Shown: in pieces, positions 35,298 to 43,646 of the stretch | Numbering within the stretch: the first letter of the stretch is position 1 | How the letters are laid out: each line of letters begins with the position of its first letter | Assembly: GCA_023439835.1 (NCBI GenBank) | Contig: JAEXUW010000020.1 | Span: 62,001 to 126,000 of the forward strand | Length of the DNA stretch: 64,000 bases | Direction: 5' to 3' | Source of the DNA: Bacillota bacterium | GTDB lineage: Bacteria; Bacillota; Clostridia; Oscillospirales; Ruminococcaceae | Notes under the pieces: generated by a model | Seen by the model: the letters and a program-made list of their open reading frames with translations, nothing else | The model's database searches: none | Told to the model about the DNA's origin: nothing | Translations under genes and position numbers: made by a program

Positions 35298-36029
35298 ATG
35301 GGAGAGCCCGTAACGGGGAGAATTCATTCAATAGAAACGTTCGGCGCTGTTGACGGCCCCGGAATTAGATATGTGCTATTTATGCAGGGCTGTCCTCTAA
35401 GATGCCTATACTGTCATAATCCTGATTCCTGGGATTTCAGCGGTGGGAAAACTGTCACAACAGAAGAAATTGCGACTGACATTGAAAGCTACTATAATTT
35501 TATCAAAAAAGGTGGCGTGACCGTTTCGGGGGGAGAGCCACTGGCTCAGCCGGAGTTTGTTGCCGACCTTTTTGAGCGGTGCAAAAAAATGGGGCTTCAT
35601 ACTGCTGTGGATACTTCAGGCTCAGTTGCGCTGTCTGTTTCGCATAAAGCAATAGACGTCTGCGACCTTGTTATTCTTGATATAAAGGCGCTTGATGACG
35701 CACTTTGTTTGGAGCTGACGGGACAGCCTAATTTCAACACGCTTGAAACGCTGTTATACTGTGAAAAGACAAAAAAGCCTGTCTGGATAAGGCATGTGCT
35801 TGTACCCGAATATACACTTGATTTTGAAAAGCTTGAAAAGCTTGCTGATTATCTCACCGGATTTTCCTGTATTGAAAAGGTTGAGCTTCTTCCGTTTCAT
35901 AAAATGGGCGAATTTAAGTGGGAGGAGCTAAATTTTGATTATAAGCTTTTCGGAACTCAATCCCCCTCAATAACTGACATTGACAAGGCAAAACATATAT
36001 TTGTATCAAGAGGCTTGATTAATAACTAA
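35298..36029 (+). CDS. pflA: Pyruvate formate-lyase-activating enzyme
   Basis: PflA is a radical SAM enzyme that makes the glycyl radical on PflB. The 243-residue protein has the iron-sulfur motif CPLRCLYC with Cys32, Cys36 and Cys39, then SGGEPLAQPEF for SAM binding. It has no extra ferredoxin domain, as expected of an activase for PFL proper. It follows pflB in an operon and ends at a terminator shared with the convergent importer operon. Confidence 0.96.
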   Translation: MGEPVTGRIHSIETFGAVDGPGIRYVLFMQGCPLRCLYCHNPDSWDFSGGKTVTTEEIATDIESYYNFIKKGGVTVSGGEPLAQPEFVADLFERCKKMGLHTAVDTSGSVALSVSHKAIDVCDLVILDIKALDDALCLELTGQPNFNTLETLLYCEKTKKPVWIRHVLVPEYTLDFEKLEKLADYLTGFSCIEKVELLPFHKMGEFKWEELNFDYKLFGTQSPSITDIDKAKHIFVSRGLINN

Positions 36030-36032
36030 AAT

Positions 36033-36060
36033 AAGCACTCTGCATTTTTGCAGAGTGCTT
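36033..36060. terminator. Bidirectional intrinsic terminator
   Basis: AAGCACTCTGCA pairs with TGCAGAGTGCTT in a 12-bp perfect stem over four T residues. AGCTTTTTAGC follows. It lies between convergent pflA and the importer ATPase gene. Confidence 0.88.
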
Positions 36061-36066
36061 AGCTTT

Positions 36067-36852
36067 TTAGCTCAGAATAATTCTGTCGTTGTCAAGCTCT
36101 GTGCTGCTTTTTTCTTTAAATAGCATTAGGAGCTTTTCGACGGTCATTTGCTTTCTTTCGTCGCCTTTTATATCGAGAATAACCTTTCCTGCGTTCATCA
36201 TAATTGTCCTGTTACCGATCTCAAGTGCCGATTTAATATTGTGAGTAATCATTAGTGTTGTAATAGTATTCTCTTTTGTAATTATCTCAGTGAGCTTAAT
36301 GACTTTTTCGGCAGTAGCAGGGTCTAAAGCGGCGGTATGCTCATCAAGAAGAAGAAGTTTCGGCGAAGAAATTGTCGCCATCAAAAGTGTAATAGCCTGT
36401 CGTTGTCCGCCTGAAAGAGTGCCGACCTTTGTTTTCATTCTGTCCTCAAGGCCCATATCAAGGTGTGATAGCTTTTCTGTATAAAAAGCAGTGTCGGGAC
36501 GTTTAAATATACTGCCCTTAATACTCCTCATATGTGCGAGCATGAGGTTTTCTTCAATTGTCATTGAAGGCGCTGTTCCCTTGAGCGGATCTTGAAATAA
36601 TCTTCCTATCTGTCGTGAGCGCTTGTATTCTTTTTTAAAGGTAATATCCTCACCGTCAAGAATAATTTTACCCGTGTCCGCTATATAGCTTCCGCCAATG
36701 GCATTGAACATCGTTGATTTTCCAGCGCCGTTTGAGCCGATAATTGTCACAAAATCACCTTTATCAAGATGAAGGTTCAAATCTGAAAGCGCCTTGCGTT
36801 CGTTTACCGTACCCTTATTAAAGGTTTTATGAATGTTGATTAGCTCAAGCAT
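36067..36852 (-). CDS. trpZ: ABC importer ATPase, probable tryptophan uptake
   Basis: The 261-residue ATPase has Walker A GSNGAGKST, signature LSGGQRQAITLLM, Walker B LLLLDEHTAALD and the H-loop MITHN. It is the last gene of a three-gene minus-strand operon (binding protein, permease, ATPase) with an 8-base overlap with the permease. The substrate assignment rests on the operon's T-box leader, whose specifier reads TGG (Trp), and on the known T-box-regulated trpXYZ importers of Firmicutes. The ATPase alone would not identify a substrate. Confidence 0.85.
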   Translation of the reverse strand: MLELINIHKTFNKGTVNERKALSDLNLHLDKGDFVTIIGSNGAGKSTMFNAIGGSYIADTGKIILDGEDITFKKEYKRSRQIGRLFQDPLKGTAPSMTIEENLMLAHMRSIKGSIFKRPDTAFYTEKLSHLDMGLEDRMKTKVGTLSGGQRQAITLLMATISSPKLLLLDEHTAALDPATAEKVIKLTEIITKENTITTLMITHNIKSALEIGNRTIMMNAGKVILDIKGDERKQMTVEKLLMLFKEKSSTELDNDRIILS

Positions 36853-37753
36853 CTGTCTTTCTCCTCCTGTTCTGTACTAGAAAGCTTTTGGTCTTTTCCT
36901 TAACAGTCGGATAGCTTACCGCAACAATAACAATAACCGATGAAATAAGCTTCAGGAAGGACGGGTTGACGGTTGTGCTGATTGCGTATGCGGTAATAAG
37001 CTGAAACAGTATTGATCCAATAACAGCCGCTAGAATATTTCTTGCAATACTTTTTTTACCCTTGACAAGAACCTCGCCGAGAATAAGTGACGCAAGTCCG
37101 GTTACTATCATACCGCTTCCCATTTTTATGTCGGCGTAGTTGCTGTTTTGAGCAATGAACGCGCCGCTTAATGCCGCAAAGCCGTTTGAAAGTGAAATAG
37201 CGATAAATTTAGTCAGGTCTGTATTAATCGAAGAAGAACGCACCATTGTTTCATTGTCGCCGGTCGCTCTGATTGAAAGTCCGGTAGTGGTTTTAAAAAA
37301 TATAATCAGCAAGATTATTATAACCGCCATAATAAAAAATGCAGGTATAAGTCTGATAAAATAATTGTCCTTAAAACGTCTTAGCGGGGTGAAAACGTTA
37401 AATAGTGAATTGTTCAGCATAACGCTTGGTTGATTTCCCATTATAACTAGATTGATTGAATAAAGCCCTGTCATTGTGAGTATTCCGGCAAGAACAGGTG
37501 CAATCTTCAGCTTTGTGTGCATCAGTGCCGTTATAGCACCTGCCGCTAGTCCCGCGGCAAATCCGGCAAAAAGCCCAAGAACGGGCTTTCCGCTTAGCGT
37601 CATCATTGCAGAAACGGCGGCACCAGTTGTAAAACTCCCATCTACGGTTAAATCAGGGATTTTCATAATTCTAAAGGTTATAAATACCCCTAAGGCAAGA
37701 AGAGCATAAATCAGCCCCGCCTCAATTGAGCTTGAAAACAGATAGATGGTCAT
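36845..37753 (-). CDS. trpY: ABC importer permease, probable tryptophan uptake
   Basis: This 302-residue permease has about eight membrane segments and belongs to the BPD_transp_2-type (branched-chain amino acid/ribose-like) permeases, with the motif GAFIAQNSNYADIKMGSGM in the cytoplasmic loop. It overlaps the ATPase gene by 8 bases and follows the binding protein gene by 15 bases. Its role in tryptophan import is inferred from the T-box with TGG specifier upstream of the operon. Confidence 0.83.
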   Translation of the reverse strand: MTIYLFSSSIEAGLIYALLALGVFITFRIMKIPDLTVDGSFTTGAAVSAMMTLSGKPVLGLFAGFAAGLAAGAITALMHTKLKIAPVLAGILTMTGLYSINLVIMGNQPSVMLNNSLFNVFTPLRRFKDNYFIRLIPAFFIMAVIIILLIIFFKTTTGLSIRATGDNETMVRSSSINTDLTKFIAISLSNGFAALSGAFIAQNSNYADIKMGSGMIVTGLASLILGEVLVKGKKSIARNILAAVIGSILFQLITAYAISTTVNPSFLKLISSVIVIVAVSYPTVKEKTKSFLVQNRRRKTDA

Positions 37754-37768
37754 AATTTCTCCTTAAAA

Positions 37769-38764
37769 TTAGTCAGTGACAATTTCAGCATTTGCCTTGA
37801 TATCGTCAGGAATAGTTACGCCGATTTGGTCAGCGGTTGTTTGATTTATTACGGTTCTGAATACGTTAATATTCTGAACGGGTGTTTCAGAAATTTTCTG
37901 CCCCTTGAGAAGCTTATCTGCGGTTTGCGCTGTCATAAATCCAAGCTGCTCATAGTTGATTCCGACTGTTGCGAGTCCGCCGTCCCAAACAAGGCTGTCA
38001 GCGGTTACATAAACAGGGATGTCATTATCTCTTGCAATTCCGGCGAGTGTTGACATGGCTGAAGCAACAACACTGTCGTTCGGAACAAAAATTGCGTCAA
38101 CCTTTCCGACTAGGGAATCGACAGCTGGCTTAAGCTCTGTTACGTTTGAAATAACAGCCTCATCATATGTCATTCCAGGGAACTTCTCATTAAGTACAAC
38201 CTTAGCGTCCTCAATAATTTTTTCTGCTCCCTTTTCACTAGAACAGTGAATGAAGCCGATTTTCTTTATGTCAGGGGTAAGCTCAAGCGAAAGGTTGAAA
38301 ATATCCTCAAGCGGGAAGAAGTTAGCGATTCCGGTTACATTCTTATCTGTTTTGTCATAAGCTTCTACAAGTCCCTGTCCGACCGGGTCAGTCACTGAAG
38401 AAAACAATACGGGAACTTCAGTAATGATTCCGCACGCTGCAATAGCCGTTGTTGTTCCAACAGCAATAACAAGGTCTTTTTTATCGCCTTGCATTTTATT
38501 GCAAATAGTATTAAGCGTTGCCATATCGCCCTGTGCATTTTGATAGTCTATTACCGCAACATCCTCTGTATAGCCAAGCTCGATTAGCTTAGCCTTGATT
38601 GCATCGGATATTTGGTTAAGCGAGGTGTGCTCAATGCTCTGAATAATTCCTATTTGGATTTTATCATCATCTTTTGTCTTGGAACAACCCGCAAAAACTG
38701 TGGATAGACATACCGCTGACAGCATGACCGCAATGATTCTTCTGAGTGATTTTGACTTTTTCAT
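37769..38764 (-). CDS. trpX: ABC importer binding lipoprotein, probable tryptophan-binding
   Basis: The 331-residue protein has a lipoprotein signal peptide with the lipobox VFAGC (Cys27), and the ABC_sub_bind (PF04392-like) fold with IQIGIIQSIEHTSLNQISDAIK at the start of the mature part. It would capture the substrate at the cell surface. It is the first gene after a T-box leader whose specifier is TGG. TrpX-type binding proteins of Firmicutes are of this family and are T-box regulated. AAAGAGG precedes the ATG, within an inverted repeat. Confidence 0.85.
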   Translation of the reverse strand: MKKSKSLRRIIAVMLSAVCLSTVFAGCSKTKDDDKIQIGIIQSIEHTSLNQISDAIKAKLIELGYTEDVAVIDYQNAQGDMATLNTICNKMQGDKKDLVIAVGTTTAIAACGIITEVPVLFSSVTDPVGQGLVEAYDKTDKNVTGIANFFPLEDIFNLSLELTPDIKKIGFIHCSSEKGAEKIIEDAKVVLNEKFPGMTYDEAVISNVTELKPAVDSLVGKVDAIFVPNDSVVASAMSTLAGIARDNDIPVYVTADSLVWDGGLATVGINYEQLGFMTAQTADKLLKGQKISETPVQNINVFRTVINQTTADQIGVTIPDDIKANAEIVTD

Positions 38765-38800
38765 AACAATAACCTCTTTCTAAAATATAGTGTTATTGTT
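38765..38800 (-). other. Inverted repeat abutting the trpX start codon
   Basis: On the minus strand AACAATAAC and GTTATTGTT are exact complements over an 18-base loop that holds AAAGAGG, the ribosome-binding site. The 3' arm touches the ATG. It might limit initiation; this is inference. Confidence 0.5.
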
Positions 38801-38826
38801 GGCTTTGTGAGCGGTGTTTAACAAAT

Positions 38827-39081
38827 AAAAAAGCCCATCCTTGAAAATTACAAGGACAGACATAAATCTGCGGTACCACCTTGATTGACGCGTGAAACAC
38901 GTCCTCTCATCAGAATGCCAACACATTCCTCGCTCTGTAACGTGAGCGAACGTTGCGGAATACTCGGAAAACCTTTCCCCGCACCCTCGGAAGTCCATTT
39001 GTCTGATTCGTTTTCTGTCGGTTTCCAGCAATCCCGACTCTCTGTAAGCTCGTAATCAGTTTTATCTCTTCTTCAACGGTT
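38827..39081 (-). promoter_or_regulatory. T-box leader with TGG (Trp) specifier
   Basis: On the minus strand the T-box AAGGTGGTACCGCA lies at 38869-38882 and is followed by a terminator hairpin at 38833-38861 with six T residues. In Stem I, CTGATT/AATCAG forms the upper stem and GAAG/CTTC the base, and the 3' side of the loop reads ACAAATGGA, placing TGG at 38995-38997 followed by the usual A. Uncharged tRNA-Trp should stabilise the antiterminator and allow the importer operon to be read. Confidence 0.93.
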
Positions 39082-39087
39082 TAGTTA

Positions 39088-39116
39088 ATTAAAACATTAT
39101 TTTTTTGAATTGTCAA
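39088..39116 (-). promoter_or_regulatory. Sigma-A promoter of the T-box operon
   Basis: On the minus strand TTGACA and TTTAAT are separated by 17 bases, just before Stem I of the T-box. The remaining 39117-39265 is AT-rich with nothing recognised. Confidence 0.75.
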
Positions 39117-39265
39117 TATATTTTATTCCTATTTGTTGAAAGAGTGAAAAAAATTTTTCAATAGAATATAAAATTCTTCTATTTGCACAATGAAAATGAA
39201 GAATATCATTGTGCTGACAATATTTATTTGCTATAATTTAATAAAAAGTATAGAGGAAGCGAAAT

Positions 39266-40156
39266 ATGGAATATATTCCAGCGAAAACAATAGTTCAAAA
39301 AGTTAAGTCCTCCGCATGGTTTGGAATTGATTATAATATGAACATATATAAAGGCTGTTGTCATGGGTGTATTTATTGCGACAGTAGAAGTGAATGCTAT
39401 CGCATTGAAAATTTTGATACAGTCAGAGCAAAGGAAAATGCCCTTGAAACTATAAGAAATGACTTAAGGCGAAAAATCAGACCCGGCGTAATCAATACCG
39501 GCTCAATGAGCGACCCTTATAATCCGTATGAGGCGGAGCTTATGCTGACTCGTCATGCGCTGGAGCTTGTTGATGCATATGATTTCGGCATTGCGATTAT
39601 CACAAAAAGCAAGTTAATTACCCGTGATATTGATATTTTACAGAGTATTAAGGAGCGTTCGCCTGTTCTAAGTAAAATCACCATTACATGTGCAGACGAC
39701 GAGCTTTCCAGAAAAATTGAGCCATATTCTTCGCTTTCGTCAGAAAGGTTTTCGGCAATCAGAAAGCTTTCTGACAGCGGAATTTTCTCTGGTGTTCTTC
39801 TCATGCCGGTGCTTCCTTTTATCAACGATAATGCTGAAAATGTCAGAGCAATAGTAAAACAGGCACATGATAGCGGGGCAAAATTTGTTTATGCTTCATT
39901 TGGGGTAACGCTCAGGCAGAACCAGCGCACATACTTCTATGAACAGCTAGACAAGCTATTTGCGGGAAAAGAGCTGAAAGAAAAATACATTTCTCGTTTT
40001 GGATATGCATATAACTGCTCTAGTCCGGCGGCTTCAAGACTTCATGAGGTTTTTGTGGACGAGTGTGAAAAGCTGGGGCTTCTTTATAAAATGCAGGATA
40101 TTGTCAGAGCATATAAGGCAGGCTATTCACCGTCACAGCTGAGCTTTTTTGATTAA
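39266..40156 (+). CDS. SPL-like radical SAM protein (Rv2578c family)
   Basis: The 296-residue protein has a radical SAM motif C-x3-C-x2-C at Cys31, Cys35 and Cys38 in GCCHGCIYC, then GSMSDPYNPYE and KSKLITRDIDIL, as in the SPL/Rv2578c group related to spore photoproduct lyase. This family is widespread and its substrates are mostly unknown. It lacks the usual length and C-terminal features of genuine SplB. AGGAAGC precedes the ATG. No operon partner is clear; the rhamnose genes start 70 bases later. Confidence 0.87.
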   Translation: MEYIPAKTIVQKVKSSAWFGIDYNMNIYKGCCHGCIYCDSRSECYRIENFDTVRAKENALETIRNDLRRKIRPGVINTGSMSDPYNPYEAELMLTRHALELVDAYDFGIAIITKSKLITRDIDILQSIKERSPVLSKITITCADDELSRKIEPYSSLSSERFSAIRKLSDSGIFSGVLLMPVLPFINDNAENVRAIVKQAHDSGAKFVYASFGVTLRQNQRTYFYEQLDKLFAGKELKEKYISRFGYAYNCSSPAASRLHEVFVDECEKLGLLYKMQDIVRAYKAGYSPSQLSFFD

Positions 40157-40226
40157 TAAAAAATCTTCCGTTAAAAGCATATAAAAAGGTCAATAATGAT
40201 TAAAAAGCTTGGCGGAGGTTTTTTGA

Positions 40227-41105
40227 TTGAAAGGAATTATTCTTGCCGGCGGTTCAGGAACGCGGCTTTATCCGGTTACGCTTGCAGTTTCAAAGCAGCT
40301 TTTACCCGTTTATGACAAGCCGATGATATATTATCCGCTTTCAACGCTTATGCTTTGCGGAATATCTGACATACTAATTATCTCCTCGCCGAATGATATT
40401 GACAGTATAAAAAGGCTGTTAGGCGGCGGTGAGCAATTTGGGATAAGTCTTAAGTATGCGGTTCAGCCGATACCGGGCGGACTTGCACAGGCGTTTTTAA
40501 TAGCCGAGGATTTCATTTCAGGCGAGTGCTGTGCAATGGTTTTGGGCGATAATATTTTTTTTGGAAGCGGACTAAAAAGCCTTCTTTTCAAAGCGTCATC
40601 AAAAAAATACGGTGCAACGGTTTTTGCTTATTATGTTGATGAGCCTAGTCGGTTTGGAATAGTCGAGTTTAATCAGCTGGGGCGTGCTGTTTCTATTGAA
40701 GAAAAGCCAAAGACTCCCAAGTCAAATTATTGTGTGACGGGCCTGTATTTTTATGACAGCCGAGTTTGCGACTTTTCGAAAAAGCTTAAGCCGTCAAAAC
40801 GTGGAGAGCTTGAAATAACCGACCTTAACCGCATTTATCTTGAGGAAGCTTCTCTTGACGTTGTCACTCTCGGAAGGGGCTATGCGTGGCTTGATGCGGG
40901 AACCTGCGACTCACTGAGCGATGCATCTGAATTTGTCAGGGTGATTGAGAAAAGACAGGGCATTCAAATAGCGGCGCTTGAGGAAATAGCGTTTTTTAAC
41001 GGCTGGATTTCAAAAGAGCAGCTTGTTCTTGCGGCACAAAAGCATTTGGGAACAAATTACGGCGAGCACTTAAAAAATGTGGCAGCGGGAAGAATTCTAT
41101 ATTGA
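40227..41105 (+). CDS. rmlA: Glucose-1-phosphate thymidylyltransferase
   Basis: RmlA makes dTDP-glucose, the first step to dTDP-L-rhamnose for surface glycans. The 292-residue protein begins KGIILAGGSGTRLYPVT and has SKQLLPVYDKPMIYYPL, GDNIFFG and YAWLDAGTCDSL, all diagnostic of the family. The start is TTG at 40227 with GGCGGAGG upstream. It leads the block rmlA-rmlD-rmlB-rmlC. Confidence 0.96.
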   Translation: MKGIILAGGSGTRLYPVTLAVSKQLLPVYDKPMIYYPLSTLMLCGISDILIISSPNDIDSIKRLLGGGEQFGISLKYAVQPIPGGLAQAFLIAEDFISGECCAMVLGDNIFFGSGLKSLLFKASSKKYGATVFAYYVDEPSRFGIVEFNQLGRAVSIEEKPKTPKSNYCVTGLYFYDSRVCDFSKKLKPSKRGELEITDLNRIYLEEASLDVVTLGRGYAWLDAGTCDSLSDASEFVRVIEKRQGIQIAALEEIAFFNGWISKEQLVLAAQKHLGTNYGEHLKNVAAGRILY

Positions 41106-41120
41106 CAAAAGGGGACGAAA

Positions 41121-42014
41121 ATGAAAATACTGATTACTGGAGCGGAAGGGCAGCTTGGAAGAGCACTAGAGAAAATTATAACGAAGCAGGAGAGCCCCCT
41201 TGGCGACCTTGAGCTTTTTCACAAGAATATATACCTTTCAGCGGCATCAAAGGACAAGCTTGACATTACAAATTTAAAAAGGCTGACTGAGGTTTTTGAC
41301 GCAAACAGCTTTGATGTGGTGATAAACTGTGCGGCATATACAAATGTTGATAAATGTGAAGGTGACGAAAAAACGGCGTATACCGTTAATACTCTTGGCG
41401 TAAAAAATCTTGCTCAAGCTGTTTCAAAAACAGGCGGGCGACTAATTCATATTTCGACAAATTATGTTTTTGACGGTGAAAAATCCGAGCCTTATACTGA
41501 AGATGACCGCTTTAACCCAATAAATGTTTATGGGAAAACAAAGCTTTTGGGTGAGCTTTGTGCGCTTGAAGCGTGTGAAAACACAGCTGTTTTGAGAAGC
41601 TCATGGCTTTATGGCGATAACAGCAGAAATTTCGTAAGAACAATTCTTTCACTGTCAAATATTCAAAAAGAGGTTAAGGTTGCAAACGACCAGAGAGGAA
41701 CCCCAACGTCCTGCGATGAGCTGGCGCATCATATTTTAAAGCTGTCTGTCAGTGATTACTGCGGAATATTTCACTGCTCCGCCGTTGGTGATACAACGTG
41801 GTATGATTATGCAAGATATATTTTAAAGCTTTCAGGCTCTGACTGCGTTATAACACCATGCAGTACAAAAGAAACTGAACGTGCGGCAAAACGACCTAAA
41901 TATTCTGTTCTTGAGAACAAACGGCTAGCCGAAACTGTCGGCGACTCAATGAGCCGGTGGGAAAGCTCACTTGAAAAATATATTCAAACACTTAAGAAAG
42001 CGGGCGAGTTATGA
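41121..42014 (+). CDS. rmlD: dTDP-4-dehydrorhamnose reductase
   Basis: RmlD does the last, NAD(P)H-dependent step to dTDP-L-rhamnose. The 297-residue SDR protein has ITGAEGQLGRAL for nucleotide binding, VINCAAYTNVDKCE, and the catalytic NVYGKTKLLGE (Tyr-x3-Lys). It lies 15 bases after rmlA and overlaps rmlB by 4 bases (ATGA). No rhamnosyltransferase or polysaccharide export gene is adjacent. Confidence 0.95.
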   Translation: MKILITGAEGQLGRALEKIITKQESPLGDLELFHKNIYLSAASKDKLDITNLKRLTEVFDANSFDVVINCAAYTNVDKCEGDEKTAYTVNTLGVKNLAQAVSKTGGRLIHISTNYVFDGEKSEPYTEDDRFNPINVYGKTKLLGELCALEACENTAVLRSSWLYGDNSRNFVRTILSLSNIQKEVKVANDQRGTPTSCDELAHHILKLSVSDYCGIFHCSAVGDTTWYDYARYILKLSGSDCVITPCSTKETERAAKRPKYSVLENKRLAETVGDSMSRWESSLEKYIQTLKKAGEL

Positions 42015-43024
42015 AAATAGCGGTGACGGGGGGAGCTGGATTTATCGGCTCAAACTTCATTCATTTTATGAAGAAAAAGCACCCTGACATTGAAATAATC
42101 TGTATAGACAGCTTGACTTATGCCGGAAATGCGGACAATATTGTAAGCTTAAATAATGGCAGTCGCTTTAATTTTTTTAAGGCAGATATAACAGACAGCG
42201 CCGCGATTTATTATATTTTAGACAATGAGAAGCCCGATGCTGTTGTGAATTTCGCCGCAGAAACGCATGTTGACCGTTCAATAGGGAATTCGCTAGTTTT
42301 TTTGTCAACGAATATAATCGGCACTCATACTCTTCTTGAAGCTTGCCTAAAAACAGGCGTAAAGAGATTTCATCAGATATCGACCGACGAGGTTTATGGT
42401 GAGCTTCCTCTTGACAAGCCTGAATTAAAATTTTCAGAGAATAGCCCTCTCATGCCGTCAAGCCCGTACTCTGCTTCAAAGGCTTCAGCGGATATGCTAG
42501 TGTATTCGTACTATAAAACCTTTGGGCTTAACACAACAGTTTCACGCTGTTCAAACAATTACGGTGATTATCAGTTCCCTGAAAAGCTTATACCTCTGAT
42601 GATTTCTAACGCATTAGGTGGAGTACCACTACCAGTTTACGGCGACGGGAAAAACATACGAGACTGGATTCATGTTACTGACCACTGTGAGGCTATTGAT
42701 TTAATTCTGCGATGTGGGAAATCAGGCGGAGTTTATAATATCGGCGGAGGCTGTGAATTAGAAAACATTGAAGTCGTAAAGAAAATTATTGCGCTGATGG
42801 GGAAATCTGAGGAATTAATCGAATATATTCCCGACAGAAAGGGGCATGATTTAAGATATGCCGTCGATTATTCAAAAATTGAAGCTGAGCTTGGCTGGAA
42901 GCCTTCAATAAGCTTTGAAAAAGGTCTTTCAGATACTGTTGATTGGTATGTCAATAATTTTCAGTGGCTTGAAAGAATAAAAACCGGCGAGTACAGGAGT
43001 AGTGTATTTAGTGGGAAAGTTTAA
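42011..43024 (+). CDS. rmlB: dTDP-glucose 4,6-dehydratase
   Basis: RmlB converts dTDP-glucose to the 4-keto-6-deoxy sugar. The 337-residue extended SDR has VTGGAGFIGSNFIH, FAAETHVDRSI, STDEVYGELP, the catalytic YSASKAS motif (Tyr-x3-Lys) and SNNYGDYQFPEKLIP. All catalytic residues expected are present. It overlaps rmlD by 4 bases and rmlC follows within its end. Confidence 0.97.
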   Translation: MKIAVTGGAGFIGSNFIHFMKKKHPDIEIICIDSLTYAGNADNIVSLNNGSRFNFFKADITDSAAIYYILDNEKPDAVVNFAAETHVDRSIGNSLVFLSTNIIGTHTLLEACLKTGVKRFHQISTDEVYGELPLDKPELKFSENSPLMPSSPYSASKASADMLVYSYYKTFGLNTTVSRCSNNYGDYQFPEKLIPLMISNALGGVPLPVYGDGKNIRDWIHVTDHCEAIDLILRCGKSGGVYNIGGGCELENIEVVKKIIALMGKSEELIEYIPDRKGHDLRYAVDYSKIEAELGWKPSISFEKGLSDTVDWYVNNFQWLERIKTGEYRSSVFSGKV

Positions 43025-43565
43025 TTTTCAAAAAACGCCTATTGACGGGTTGTATGTCATTCAGCCCGCAATTCACAACGACAACAGGGGACATTTTCTT
43101 GAATGTTATAATCATGATGATTTTTTTAACAATGGTCTTGATATGAATTTCTGTCAGGAAAATGAGTCTTTTTCAAGAAAAGGCGTAATACGCGGCCTTC
43201 ATTTTCAAAAGAAACACCCTCAGGGGAAGCTTGTCCGCATTGGTTTCGGTGAAATATTTGACGTTGCAGTTGATTTGAGAAGGTCAAGTCAGACCTATAA
43301 AAAATGGTTTGGTGTCAGACTTTCCTCAGAAAATAAAAAACAGCTTTATATTCCCGAAGGCTTTGCGCATGGTTTTTCAGTGCTTTCTGACACGGCGGTG
43401 GTGATATATAAATGTTCAGAGTATTATTACCCCGATGATGAGGGGGGTATTATTTATAACGATTCTACACTTGGAATAGACTGGATGATTTCGCCTGACA
43501 CAGCGCTTGTTCTTAGCGCAAAGGATTTAGCGCTACCCTCCCTTGAGGAAAGCAGTGGTTATTGA
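43011..43565 (+). CDS. rmlC: dTDP-4-dehydrorhamnose 3,5-epimerase
   Basis: RmlC epimerises the keto sugar at C3 and C5. The cupin protein of about 184 residues has the catalytic His in RGLHFQKKHPQGKLVR, the Asp of FDVAVDLRRSS and IPEGFAHGFSVLS. GTG at 43011 is taken as start because AGGAG lies eleven bases upstream; GTG at 43002 has only two bases of spacing. It overlaps the end of rmlB. All four enzymes for dTDP-L-rhamnose are thus encoded together. Confidence 0.95.
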   Translation: MGKFNFQKTPIDGLYVIQPAIHNDNRGHFLECYNHDDFFNNGLDMNFCQENESFSRKGVIRGLHFQKKHPQGKLVRIGFGEIFDVAVDLRRSSQTYKKWFGVRLSSENKKQLYIPEGFAHGFSVLSDTAVVIYKCSEYYYPDDEGGIIYNDSTLGIDWMISPDTALVLSAKDLALPSLEESSGY

Positions 43566-43589
43566 CATATGTTTATAAAGTGCTATAAT
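43562..43589 (+). promoter_or_regulatory. Promoter of the Mrp-family gene
   Basis: Perfect TTGACA and TATAAT with 16 bases between; the -35 overlaps the rmlC stop codon. Confidence 0.8.
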
Positions 43590-43646
43590 AATTATGTAAA
43601 ATAATCAGGCGCTTTTTGGTGCGCTTGAGTCGAAGGAGAAAGAAAA

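Noticed and set aside
38780..39031. Open frame of 83 codons on the minus strand
   Set aside because: It runs straight through the T-box structure and terminator, which explain the sequence fully.
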